Origin: JBBDIP01 sp040880305
GTDB taxonomy: Bacteria; Bacillota; Sulfobacillia; Fermentithermobacillales; Fermentithermobacillaceae
Direction of reading: 5' to 3'
Assembly (NCBI GenBank): GCA_040880305.1
Contig: JBBDIP010000032.1
Location: forward strand, 1 to 26,858
DNA length: 26,858 bases
Part shown: positions 1 through 7,059 of the stretch, piece by piece
Numbering within the stretch: position 1 is the first letter of the stretch
Layout of the letters: each line of letters starts with the position of its first letter
The notes under the pieces: generated by a model
Databases searched by the model: none
What the model was told of the DNA's origin: nothing
Seen by the model: only the letters and a program-made list of their open reading frames with translations
Made by a program: the position numbers and the translations under genes

Positions 1-2
1 CG

Positions 3-434
3 TTAATCGACCGGGCGGGATGCCTCGCGGTCCGCAGGACTCAGTACAGGACCTGCCTGGGGTTTGAGGAGGAGATCTTATCACGGGCGGGCGACGCCGC
101 TTTCGTGGTGGTGCCCGGCGCGGTCACCAAGAAGTTCCTGATGGGAGCCGGATCGTGGCCGGAGAGAGACGATTTCTCGGTCATCGCCGGGTCGGGAGTC
201 AACGTTTTCACGACGGAGGACCTCGGAGTCCCGATATACGTTATGGAAGAGATGCGGCTCCTGGCGGTCACCGTGAACCCATTGGCGTACCGGGGCATCT
301 CTTATGAATCGGCCCAAATGGTGGCGGCGGTCGCCAAAGGGATCGTCCGAGCGGCCAAGATGAGTCTGCCTGTGTTCGATGTGGTTTCGGGAGAGAGCAG
401 CGGGAAGGAAGTGGCGGTCATGGCGGTGGGGTAG
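3..434 (+). CDS. kamB: Lysine 5,6-aminomutase reactivase subunit KamB, 3' part
   Basis: Reading frame 3 is open from the first bases of the window to a TAG at 432-434, so this is the C-terminal ~143 residues of a gene that begins upstream. The visible part has a Gly-rich segment (MGAGSWPERDD), an ITYV/IYVMEE-like core strand and a helical tail ending in VAVMAVG. I assign KamB mainly from context: in lysine fermenters the order kamB-kamC-kamD-kamE is conserved, and all three following genes are recognisable. KamB together with the MutS-like KamC is annotated as the reactivase of adenosylcobalamin-dependent lysine 5,6-aminomutase. The family's biochemistry is thin, so the role is knowledge plus inference. 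The end of the gene is odd: kamC starts without a normal start codon just after it (see findings). Confidence 0.62.
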   Translation, partial: LIDRAGCLAVRRTQYRTCLGFEEEILSRAGDAAFVVVPGAVTKKFLMGAGSWPERDDFSVIAGSGVNVFTTEDLGVPIYVMEEMRLLAVTVNPLAYRGISYESAQMVAAVAKGIVRAAKMSLPVFDVVSGESSGKEVAVMAVG

Positions 435-553
435 TCGCGGGCTTTTTCGCCGGTGAATCGACGGCTGAAGACATAGGTTTCCTCACTATCTTTGAAAACC
501 TTTCACCCAGGTCATCGGCAGGCAGGAGAGTCAAAGCGAAAGTCGGGCCGCTC

Positions 554-2119
554 TTGCCAGGGCATGAATCCGGCCTAATCAATGAGTACGAGACAGTACG
601 GTCGATTGCGGGGGCCAAGGACGCGTATCCCGAGGTATTTTCAAGGCTCGGAGCTATTCTCGGTTCGATGAAGGACCCGTTCCACGCCATATCTTTGCTG
701 CAAGAAGATAAGACGCTGACTCCTTCCGAGTTGTTTCTTATTGCCCACCTGGCCTTTTCGGCCGACAGGGCGCTGGCGGCGATGGCCGAGGCCAAGGGGT
801 TCTCCTGGCCGGAGCGGGCAACTCCGCCGCCCTTGACCGCGGTGGAAAAGCGGTTGCTACCCGGTTCATCGGGTCAGCCGGTGTTCTACGTGGTGGATTC
901 CTATTCTTCCGAACTGGCCAAGGTCCGCGCGGACAGGAAGAACAGGGAGAAAGCGTGGCGCGCCGAGATGGCCGGCGAGGCCGACGCCGCGGAAAGGCTT
1001 TTGGGCAGGAAGGTTGGCTTGCGCGAGGAGATCGCGGTCAGAAAGTCCAGCCCCGACGTCATTGAGAAAGCCAGGCTCATGCCTGAGCTGGGCGAGACCC
1101 GGGAAACGCTCACCCACGTACACTTCAGACTGAAGGCGGCCCGCGAGGCCGTCAGGCTGGAGCGGGAGATAAACAGGCTGCGGCAGCGAGAGGCCGCTGT
1201 CGAAGGGGACATCCTCGCCGCGCTATCCAGGGAGATGGCGCCGAAAGCGCTTCAGCTCGAGGCGGCGGCCTGGGCTCTGGGCGAACTGGACTACCTCATA
1301 TGCAAAGCGGACCTGGCCAAGGCTTGGGGCGCCGTCCAGCCGGTGATCGCTTCCGGTCCTTCTCCGTGTCTTTGCATAGAAAACGGCTTTCACCCCATCA
1401 TCAAGGAGGAAGTTGAGCGCCGTGGGGGCCGGTTCCAGCCGGTGACTTTGGGCATCGACTCGCCGGTCTCGGTCATAACCGGGCCCAACATGGGAGGCAA
1501 GACGGTCTCCCTCTCCACGGCCGGCTTGTGCGTGGCCCTGGCGCAGCACGGCTTCTTGGTGCCCTGCTCGCGAATGATTTTCTCGCTCTATGACTTCGTG
1601 TACTTTCAGCCCCAGACTCCAGGCAAACCGGGGCTGTCGAGTTTCGCGGCGGAGATATTGTCGCTGAAAGAGCCCCTATCTAGGGACGACGAGCGGGGGT
1701 TGATCCTCCTGGACGAAGTGGGCCGCGGCACCAACCCGTCGCAAGGGCTGGCCCTCTATGCCGCGATACTGCGTCACCTCAGCGAGGTCCACGACCCCTT
1801 CTCGACAGTCATAGCGACCACCCATTACCACGGCCTGGCCGCTTTGGTGGGCGCGCCACACTGGCAGGTAACGGGGCTTCAGCGGGTCGCCGCCGGGCTG
1901 ACGGCGGACGGCGGTCCCGCCCTCGGCGGCGGCGCAAGTGATATCAACTGGCTTTACCGGCATATGGACTACAGGCTCCAGAAGGTGGGCCCAGACGCGC
2001 CGACCCCCCAGGACGCCCTCTTGGTCGCACGCCTCCTCGGTCTTGAGGAGGACATCATCGCCCGGGCAGAGCGCCTGGTCAGGGAAAGCAAGGTGAGGAC
2101 TGATGAAACTGGATTTTGA
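554..2119 (+). CDS. kamC: KamC, MutS-like ATPase of lysine 5,6-aminomutase (reactivase)
   Basis: MutS-type ABC ATPase lying immediately before kamD. From the TTG at 554 the protein has 521 residues. A charged, probably coiled-coil stretch covers about 120-235. The ATPase follows with Walker A GPNMGGKT at about 310-317, a conserved KPGLSSFAAEI at about 358-368, Walker B GLILLDEVGRGT at about 382-393 and the ATTHYHG switch histidine further on. There is no mismatch-recognition domain, as in the KamC group. KamC is thought to use ATP to restore inactivated aminomutase together with KamB. The frame stays open upstream to beyond 434, and residues encoded at about 494-553 (NLSPRSSAGRR...) look like the conserved KamC N-terminus. 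The true product therefore probably starts before 554, but no ATG, GTG or TTG exists there in frame. The 3' end overlaps kamD by 17 bases. Confidence 0.82.
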   Translation: MPGHESGLINEYETVRSIAGAKDAYPEVFSRLGAILGSMKDPFHAISLLQEDKTLTPSELFLIAHLAFSADRALAAMAEAKGFSWPERATPPPLTAVEKRLLPGSSGQPVFYVVDSYSSELAKVRADRKNREKAWRAEMAGEADAAERLLGRKVGLREEIAVRKSSPDVIEKARLMPELGETRETLTHVHFRLKAAREAVRLEREINRLRQREAAVEGDILAALSREMAPKALQLEAAAWALGELDYLICKADLAKAWGAVQPVIASGPSPCLCIENGFHPIIKEEVERRGGRFQPVTLGIDSPVSVITGPNMGGKTVSLSTAGLCVALAQHGFLVPCSRMIFSLYDFVYFQPQTPGKPGLSSFAAEILSLKEPLSRDDERGLILLDEVGRGTNPSQGLALYAAILRHLSEVHDPFSTVIATTHYHGLAALVGAPHWQVTGLQRVAAGLTADGGPALGGGASDINWLYRHMDYRLQKVGPDAPTPQDALLVARLLGLEEDIIARAERLVRESKVRTDETGF

Positions 2120-3680
2120 CCGGGCCGTAGCCCGGAACTGCCATGATATGGCCGAGGAGATAGCGCGCGGGGTCAACCGCGACCTGGCCCCGTATAGCAC
2201 TGTAACTATAGAGCGCACTGTGGCGAGGCTCTTTGGAGTGGACGACGTCGACTCCCACGGAGTCCCGCTCGCCAACGTGGTGGTCGACCGCGTCAACGCG
2301 GCGGGCAAACTTGAGAGCGGCGTGGCGCTGCAATTGGCCAACGCCTGCCTGGCGCTGGAGACCGGCCCGCAGGAAGTAGCCGAGAGAGCAGCGTCGGGGC
2401 GGCTCAGTTTCGACAGGGTCCCCTGGCAAGGGCGCGAAGCATGCGAAGCCAAGGCCCGCGAGCTCGCCTCAGTCGGAGTGGAGCGGATCGCCGCGAGGCG
2501 GCGCGAACGCAAAGACCTGCTGGAGGCCCTGCCGGTCAGGGAGAAGCCCTGGCTGTACGTCATCGTAGCCACCGGCGACATCCGGGAGGACATCGTACAG
2601 GCCAAGATGGCCGCGGCCCAGGGCGCCGACGTCATAGCGGTAATCAGGTCCACGGGGCAGAGCCTCCTGGACTACGTCCCCTTCGGCGCCACGACCGAAG
2701 GCTACGGCGGAACATACGCGACGCAGGAGAACTTTCGTATGATGCGCGAGGCGCTTGACGAAGAGTCGCGCAAGCTGGGCCGCTACGTCAGGCTGGTAAA
2801 CTACTGCTCAGGCCTGTGCATGCCCGAGATAGCGGCGATGGGCGCCCTGGAGAGGCTGGACCTCATGCTGAACGACGCCATTTACGGCATCCTCTTTCGG
2901 GACATTAACGCCGAGAGGACGCTGGCAGACCAGCGTTTCTCAAGGATGATCAACGCGTATGCGGGGATCATCATCAACACCGGCGAGGACAACTACCTCA
3001 CCACGGTGGACGCGCTGAACGCCGGGCCGTCGGTGGTGGCGTCCCAGTTCATCAACTATCACTTTGCCAAACAGTCGGGGCTGGAAGACGAGGCCATCGG
3101 CCTGGGCCACGCGTTTCAAATAGATCCCAACGTAGAGGACAGCCTGCTCCACGAGATAGCCGGAGCGCTCCTGGTGCGGGGGTTGTTCCCCAACTGTCCG
3201 GTCAAGTTCATGCCTCCGACAGTGCACAAGACCGGCGATATTTTCTTCGCCCACGCGCTGGATGCCAGTTTCAACATGGTGTCGGTCCTGACGGAGCAAT
3301 CCATACACCTGGTCGGGATGCTGACCGAGGCGGTACATACGCCCCTTCTGCAAGACAGGTACGCGTCCATCAGGGCTGCCAAGTACATGAGGAACGCCGG
3401 CAAGCATCTCTCCTCGAACCTCGACCTCTCCCAGAGCGGCATGGTGGCAGTATGGGCACGGGACATCCTCGCCAAAACCGAGCGCCTCCTCTCGCAGGTA
3501 TTGGACATGGGGCTCTTCAGGGCGATCGAAGAGGGGACTTTCGCGGGCATAAAGCGAAAGCGCGACGGAGGAAAAGGGCGCGAAGGGGTCTTTCTTAAGG
3601 ACCAGTCGTATCTGAACCCCGTGGAAGAGATTTTGCAGCGCGAACTCCGGGCCGGCGAAGGCGAGGCGATGGGGCGATGA
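2103..3680 (+). CDS. kamD: Lysine 5,6-aminomutase, alpha (large) subunit
   Basis: 525 residues, close to the usual ~516 for the family. It is the TIM-barrel subunit of the PLP- and adenosylcobalamin-dependent enzyme that shifts the terminal amino group of D-lysine or L-beta-lysine to the adjacent carbon, giving 2,5- or 3,5-diaminohexanoate in lysine fermentation. Recognisable family stretches are VIVATGDIREDIVQAKMAAAQGAD (about residues 153-176, split here only for description), STGQSLLDYVPFGATTEGYGGTYAT around 182-206, NYCSGLCMPE around 236-245, and MPPTVHKTGDIFFAH around 375-389. It starts at ATG 2103 inside the end of kamC, and its stop (TGA 3678-3680) shares bases with the kamE start, so the genes are translationally coupled. 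The C-terminal ~35 residues are charged and variable. Confidence 0.95.
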   Translation: MKLDFDRAVARNCHDMAEEIARGVNRDLAPYSTVTIERTVARLFGVDDVDSHGVPLANVVVDRVNAAGKLESGVALQLANACLALETGPQEVAERAASGRLSFDRVPWQGREACEAKARELASVGVERIAARRRERKDLLEALPVREKPWLYVIVATGDIREDIVQAKMAAAQGADVIAVIRSTGQSLLDYVPFGATTEGYGGTYATQENFRMMREALDEESRKLGRYVRLVNYCSGLCMPEIAAMGALERLDLMLNDAIYGILFRDINAERTLADQRFSRMINAYAGIIINTGEDNYLTTVDALNAGPSVVASQFINYHFAKQSGLEDEAIGLGHAFQIDPNVEDSLLHEIAGALLVRGLFPNCPVKFMPPTVHKTGDIFFAHALDASFNMVSVLTEQSIHLVGMLTEAVHTPLLQDRYASIRAAKYMRNAGKHLSSNLDLSQSGMVAVWARDILAKTERLLSQVLDMGLFRAIEEGTFAGIKRKRDGGKGREGVFLKDQSYLNPVEEILQRELRAGEGEAMGR

Positions 3681-4450
3681 AAGACGGAGCGATGAAAGAC
3701 GGCGCGGTTAGGGAAGCAGTGTTGGTCCCTTACGGAGACCATCACAACGACGGCCTTGTCCAGGTGAGTTTCACTCTGGAGATCGCGGACGGACCTCTGG
3801 GGGACGAAGCGGCGCGCCAGGTCATGCGGCTTATGGCGCTAAAGGACCCGCAGGTGGTCGAGTCGACCTTGCTGGGGGAAAACTACACATTCTTTGTGGG
3901 TTACGGCAAACTTTCGCGCCCGGTGGAGCTCGGCAAGCTGAAGGTGGCGCGGCCCATGTGGGAGAAACTTGACCCGAAGACTATGGAGGATATGGTGCGC
4001 GAGAAGCTGGGGCGGCCCATCGCCGTCACCGGCGCTGCTACAGGCTCTGACGCGCACACGGTCGGGCTTGACGCGATCCTGAATTACAAAGGTTTTGCAG
4101 GTGATCACGGGTTGGAAGCATATTCGTGTTTCAGGGTGGTTAACATGGGTTCTCAGGTGCCCAACGAAGAGCTGGTTGGGAAGGCCTGGGCCGAGAAGGC
4201 TGACGCCATACTCGTATCCCAGGTCGTGACGCAGGGGAACGTTCACCTGTCGAATCTCACAAATCTGGTTGAGCTACTGGAGGCGGAAGGCTGGCGAGAC
4301 AAGGTCGTGTTGGTCGCGGGCGGCCCACGCATAACCCACGCTCTGGCCATAGAGTTGGGGTTCGACGCCGGGTTCGGGGCGGGCACAAAACCGGCGGATG
4401 TCGCGTCGTATCTGAGTCAGGAAGTGATAAAGCGGAAGTCGCTCTATTGA
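3677..4450 (+). CDS. kamE: Lysine 5,6-aminomutase, beta (B12-binding) subunit
   Basis: 257 residues. An N-terminal dimerisation part (about 1-110) precedes a Rossmann-like cobalamin domain. The base-off B12 motif DAHTVGLD gives His127 as the cobalt ligand. Lys138 (in NYKG) lies exactly 11 residues later, the same spacing as His133 and Lys144 of the Clostridium enzyme, where the lysine holds PLP. Further B12-domain signatures are FRVVNMGSQVPNEE (about 147-160), ILVSQVVTQGN (about 174-184) and VLVAGGPR near residue 212. ATG 3677 overlaps the kamD stop. An in-frame ATG at 3692 would remove five residues and cannot be excluded, because the first 10 residues contain a small repeat (MKDGA twice). 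This is the last gene of the module; a hairpin and a gap of ~100 bases follow. Confidence 0.95.
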   Translation: MKDGAMKDGAVREAVLVPYGDHHNDGLVQVSFTLEIADGPLGDEAARQVMRLMALKDPQVVESTLLGENYTFFVGYGKLSRPVELGKLKVARPMWEKLDPKTMEDMVREKLGRPIAVTGAATGSDAHTVGLDAILNYKGFAGDHGLEAYSCFRVVNMGSQVPNEELVGKAWAEKADAILVSQVVTQGNVHLSNLTNLVELLEAEGWRDKVVLVAGGPRITHALAIELGFDAGFGAGTKPADVASYLSQEVIKRKSLY

Positions 4451-4455
4451 ACATG

Positions 4456-4470
4456 ACTCACGAGGTGAGT
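4456..4470 (+). terminator. Short hairpin after kamE (weak terminator candidate)
   Basis: Perfect 6-bp inverted repeat ACTCAC / GTGAGT with a 3-base loop, six bases after the kamE stop. No T-run follows it, so it may be an RNA-stability element or a Rho-dependent end rather than an intrinsic terminator. Confidence 0.35.
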
Positions 4471-4500
4471 AGAATTACTGAGGGCAAAATACTCGGGTAC

Positions 4501-4530
4501 TTGACCAAACAGCAATTAAATCGATTTTAA
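4501..4530 (+). promoter_or_regulatory. Possible SigA-type promoter for rpoE-pyrG
   Basis: A good -35 box TTGACC (4501-4506) stands 18 bases before an AT-rich TTTTAA (4525-4530), which is a poor -10. The local AT-richness against a GC-rich background supports a promoter between kamE and rpoE, but the exact -10 is unsure. Confidence 0.3.
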
Positions 4531-4547
4531 GCTTTGGGGGTGGCATC

Positions 4548-4958
4548 TTGAGTCAGCCGCTGAACGCACCGAACCCCCGGGGAGATCTTTCAGTAGTCGA
4601 TGTGGCGTATCAGATCCTGAAGGATCGCCGGGAGCCAATGAAGTATAAAGACCTTGTGGAGGAAGTCATAGCTCAGAGAGGACCGAAACCGGGCCAGTCC
4701 TTGCCCAAACTTATGGCCAAAGCTCACGCTGATATCAGTTTGGACAACCGGTTCTTGAACCGCGGCAGTGGGATGTGCGGTCTACGCGAGTGGACAGTAA
4801 AACCACCTTCCTACAAAGTCGTCGAGGTCTTATCGGGTGAGAGACCAAAGCCCGGGGAAAGACTCCGAAGGGAACTAGTCACAATAAACGAAGACGACCA
4901 AGAAGAAAACGCAGAAGAGGAACCGGTAGGGGAGCCCGAGGAACCCGAGGAGGGGTAG
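4548..4958 (+). CDS. rpoE: RNA polymerase delta subunit
   Basis: 136 residues starting at TTG 4548, with a purine-rich GGGGGTGG ribosome site upstream. Residues about 14-80 form a HARE-HTH domain (DVAYQILKDRREPMKYKDLVEEV ... LPKLMAKAHADISLDNRFLNRG ... LREW). Residues about 108-136 form an acidic tail rich in Asp, Glu and Pro. This domain-plus-acidic-tail layout is the hallmark of the Gram-positive delta subunit, which binds RNA polymerase, displaces nucleic acid and speeds recycling. The tail is shorter than in Bacillus subtilis (whole protein there 173 residues). Position directly before pyrG is the conserved Bacillota order and supports the call. Confidence 0.9.
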   Translation: MSQPLNAPNPRGDLSVVDVAYQILKDRREPMKYKDLVEEVIAQRGPKPGQSLPKLMAKAHADISLDNRFLNRGSGMCGLREWTVKPPSYKVVEVLSGERPKPGERLRRELVTINEDDQEENAEEEPVGEPEEPEEG

Positions 4959-4989
4959 GGCTCCCTCCCCTTTTAGGAGGTCGCTATAC

Positions 4990-6603
4990 ATGCCAAAATT
5001 CATATTTGTCACCGGAGGAGTCGTCTCAGGTCTGGGTAAGGGCATCACCGCCGCATCCCTCGGAACCCTCCTAAAAGCAAGGGGATACTCCGTATCCATC
5101 ATCAAGATGGACCCGTACGTCAACGTCGACGCCGGGACCATGAGCCCTCTCCAGCACGGCGAGGTATTCGTGACCGACGACGGCGCCGAGACCGACCTCG
5201 ATCTCGGCCACTACGAGAGGTTCATCGACAAGCCCCTCTCGGCCGCCAACAACGTGACCACCGGCCAGATTTATGGCGCGGTCATAGCCAAGGAGAGGAA
5301 AGGGGATTTTCTGGGAAGCACCGTCCAGGTCATCCCCCACATCACCAATGAGATCAAAGAAAGACTGCTAAAGGTCGCGAAAGAGTCAAACGCTGACATA
5401 ATCATCAATGAAATAGGCGGGACGGTCGGCGACATCGAAAGCCTGCCGTTCCTCGAGGCCATCCGCCAGTTCAGGTTCGACGTCGGCCACGACGACACGC
5501 TTTACGTCCACGTCACTTTGATCCCCTACCTGCCCGCCAGCGGCGAGCAGAAGTCCAAGCCCACACAGCACAGCGTAGCCGAGCTGCGCTCCATCGGCAT
5601 TGCGCCCGACGTGATCATCTGCCGGTCCTCAATGCCGCTCTCGGTGGAGATGCGCGAGAAGATCGCCCTGTTCTGCAGCGTGGAGAAGAGAGCCGTGATC
5701 CAGAACCTCGACTCCAAGAGCATTTACGAGGTACCAGTGATGCTTGAGCGTGAGGGTCTTGGGCAAATAGTCGAGGACAAGCTTCGCCTGGACACGAGGG
5801 TGCCTGACCTGCGTGAGTGGCACGAGATTGCCCGCAAGATCGAAAATCCGGCCCACAACGTCAAGATAGCCATAGTCGGCAAGTACGTGGCCTTGCATGA
5901 TGCATACAAGAGCGTGGTCGAGGCCCTCTACCACGGCGGCATCGCCAACAGCGCCAAGGTCGAACTGCAGTGGGTCGACTCCACCAAACTCGACAAGGCC
6001 AGTTCTGAAGAAGTCGCCGCGACCATCAAGGATGCCGACGGCATCTTGGTGCCCGGCGGCTTCGGGCACAGAGGCATCCCCGGCAAGATCAAGGCCATTC
6101 GTTACGCCAGGGAAAACAAGGTGCCGTTCTTCGGGCTGTGCCTGGGCTTGCAGTGCGCAGTGATTGAAGTCGCCTGCGACATCCTTGGCCTCACTCAGGC
6201 AAACTCAACCGAGTTCGACCCCGATACCACCCATCCGGTCATCGACCTGATGCCGGAGCAAAAGGACGTCGAGGACATGGGCGGCACAATGCGCCTTGGC
6301 CTGTACCAGTGCCGTTTGAAGGAAGGTTCGCTGGCCAAGAAGGCATATGGCACCGAGGCCATCCAGGAGAGGCACCGCCACCGCTTTGAGGTGAACCCCA
6401 GGTACGTGCCTGACCTCATGAGCGCGGGGATGATCCCCGTCGGCATCTGGCCGGCCAGAGGCCTTGTGGAGATCATGGAGTTCAGAGACCACCCGTGGTT
6501 TGTGGGCTGCCAGTTCCATCCGGAGCTCCTGTCCAGGCCGAACAAGCCGCATCCGCTGTTCAGGGATTTTGTGGGGGCCGCGATAGCCAGAGCAGAGCGT
6601 TAG
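4990..6603 (+). CDS. pyrG: CTP synthase
   Basis: 537 residues, full length for the family. It makes CTP from UTP, ATP and glutamine, the last step of cytidine nucleotide synthesis, in the cytoplasm. The synthetase half (about 1-270) opens with MPKFIFVTGGVVSGLGKG and contains the P-loop-like GGVVSGLGKGI, MDPYVNVDAGTM and the EIGGTVGDIES loop. The C-terminal class-I glutamine amidotransferase has the nucleophile Cys384 in FGLCLGLQ and the His510/Glu512 pair in QFHPE. The ribosome site TTTTAGGAGG lies 9 bases before ATG 4990, in the 31-base gap after rpoE, so the two genes are probably cotranscribed. Two hairpins follow the stop. Confidence 0.98.
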   Translation: MPKFIFVTGGVVSGLGKGITAASLGTLLKARGYSVSIIKMDPYVNVDAGTMSPLQHGEVFVTDDGAETDLDLGHYERFIDKPLSAANNVTTGQIYGAVIAKERKGDFLGSTVQVIPHITNEIKERLLKVAKESNADIIINEIGGTVGDIESLPFLEAIRQFRFDVGHDDTLYVHVTLIPYLPASGEQKSKPTQHSVAELRSIGIAPDVIICRSSMPLSVEMREKIALFCSVEKRAVIQNLDSKSIYEVPVMLEREGLGQIVEDKLRLDTRVPDLREWHEIARKIENPAHNVKIAIVGKYVALHDAYKSVVEALYHGGIANSAKVELQWVDSTKLDKASSEEVAATIKDADGILVPGGFGHRGIPGKIKAIRYARENKVPFFGLCLGLQCAVIEVACDILGLTQANSTEFDPDTTHPVIDLMPEQKDVEDMGGTMRLGLYQCRLKEGSLAKKAYGTEAIQERHRHRFEVNPRYVPDLMSAGMIPVGIWPARGLVEIMEFRDHPWFVGCQFHPELLSRPNKPHPLFRDFVGAAIARAER

Positions 6604-6607
6604 CGAG

Positions 6608-6665
6608 GCAACAGCTCCACTGTTGCTCTGATTTTGCGAAGAAGCCCTCTTTCGGGGGCTTCTTC
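6608..6665 (+). terminator. Two tandem hairpins after pyrG
   Basis: First hairpin: GCAACAG (6608-6614) / CTGTTGC (6620-6626), followed by TCTGATTTT. Second: GAAGAAGCCC (6638-6647) / GGGCTTCTTC (6656-6665), a perfect 10-bp stem with loop TCTTTCGG. The second lacks a clean T-run, but the pair directly behind the pyrG stop is a likely transcription end. Confidence 0.7.
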
Positions 6666-6692
6666 ATATTGCTTCCTCTTGCTTCCTCCTGG

Positions 6693-6937
6693 ACATGGTT
6701 CGCCAATGGCCATGTCAAAACACACGGTCTGCCAGTGGCCTCTTCTTGGAGGGATATGGTCTACCGATGGTTACTTCCGCCGAAACATGGTCTGCCCATA
6801 GTCGCTTCGCCCGAAATGGACTGCGAGTAGCCGGTTTTCGCAGGGATATGGTCCACCCCTGGTTGCTTCACTCAAAAACATGCTCCGTGGGTAGCCGCTC
6901 AAATTGACGTGGTTCGCCAGTAGTCACGTTTGCTGCA
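6693..6937 (+). repeat. Eight degenerate ~31-bp tandem direct repeats
   Basis: Units start at 6693, 6722, 6754, 6785, 6814, 6846, 6878 and 6907 (spacings 29, 32, 31, 29, 32, 32, 29). The rough consensus is ACATGGTCTGCC followed by a base, then TGGTCGCTTC and a looser C/A-rich end. Each unit contains TGG twice, about 11 bases apart. The spacings are not multiples of three throughout, so a repeated peptide is unlikely, and whole units are related, so it is not a CRISPR. Most of the 456-bp pyrG-to-carboxyltransferase gap (6604-7059) is made of this array. Confidence 0.8.
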
Positions 6938-6942
6938 GGCAC

Positions 6943-7009
6943 TTGCGCCGCCTAGACAATACCACTCCTAATGAGCGATACTTGCGTTCTGGAGGGAATC
7001 ACTGCCTCC
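6943..7009 (+). promoter_or_regulatory. Upstream region of the carboxyltransferase gene
   Basis: After the repeats come a weak promoter-like pair, TTGCGC (6943-6948) and CCTAAT (6967-6972, 18-base spacer), and a small inverted repeat GGAGG (6991-6995) / CCTCC (7005-7009). No known riboswitch core was recognised. A ribosome site GGTGGAGTGAGG precedes ATG 7060. Confidence 0.25.
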
Positions 7010-7059
7010 TGGTGAAGAGATCTGATGTGTAAGTAAAGATAAGGGTGGAGTGAGGTTTA

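Noticed and set aside
1676..2653. Long minus-strand open frame across kamC/kamD
   Set aside because: It is antisense to two clear genes and results from high-GC codon bias; no known domain is readable.
4951..4990. pyrG leader with GGGCTCC start (CTP-sensing reiterative transcription and attenuator)
   Set aside because: GGGCTCC occurs at 4959-4965, but there is no -10 box before it and only ~30 bases to ATG, leaving no room for an attenuator.
6495..6907. Open frames through the repeat array
   Set aside because: Unit spacing is not a multiple of three and the translated text shows no repeated peptide.
6693..6937. CRISPR array
   Set aside because: Whole 29-32 bp units are related; there are no constant repeats separated by unique spacers, and no cas genes nearby.
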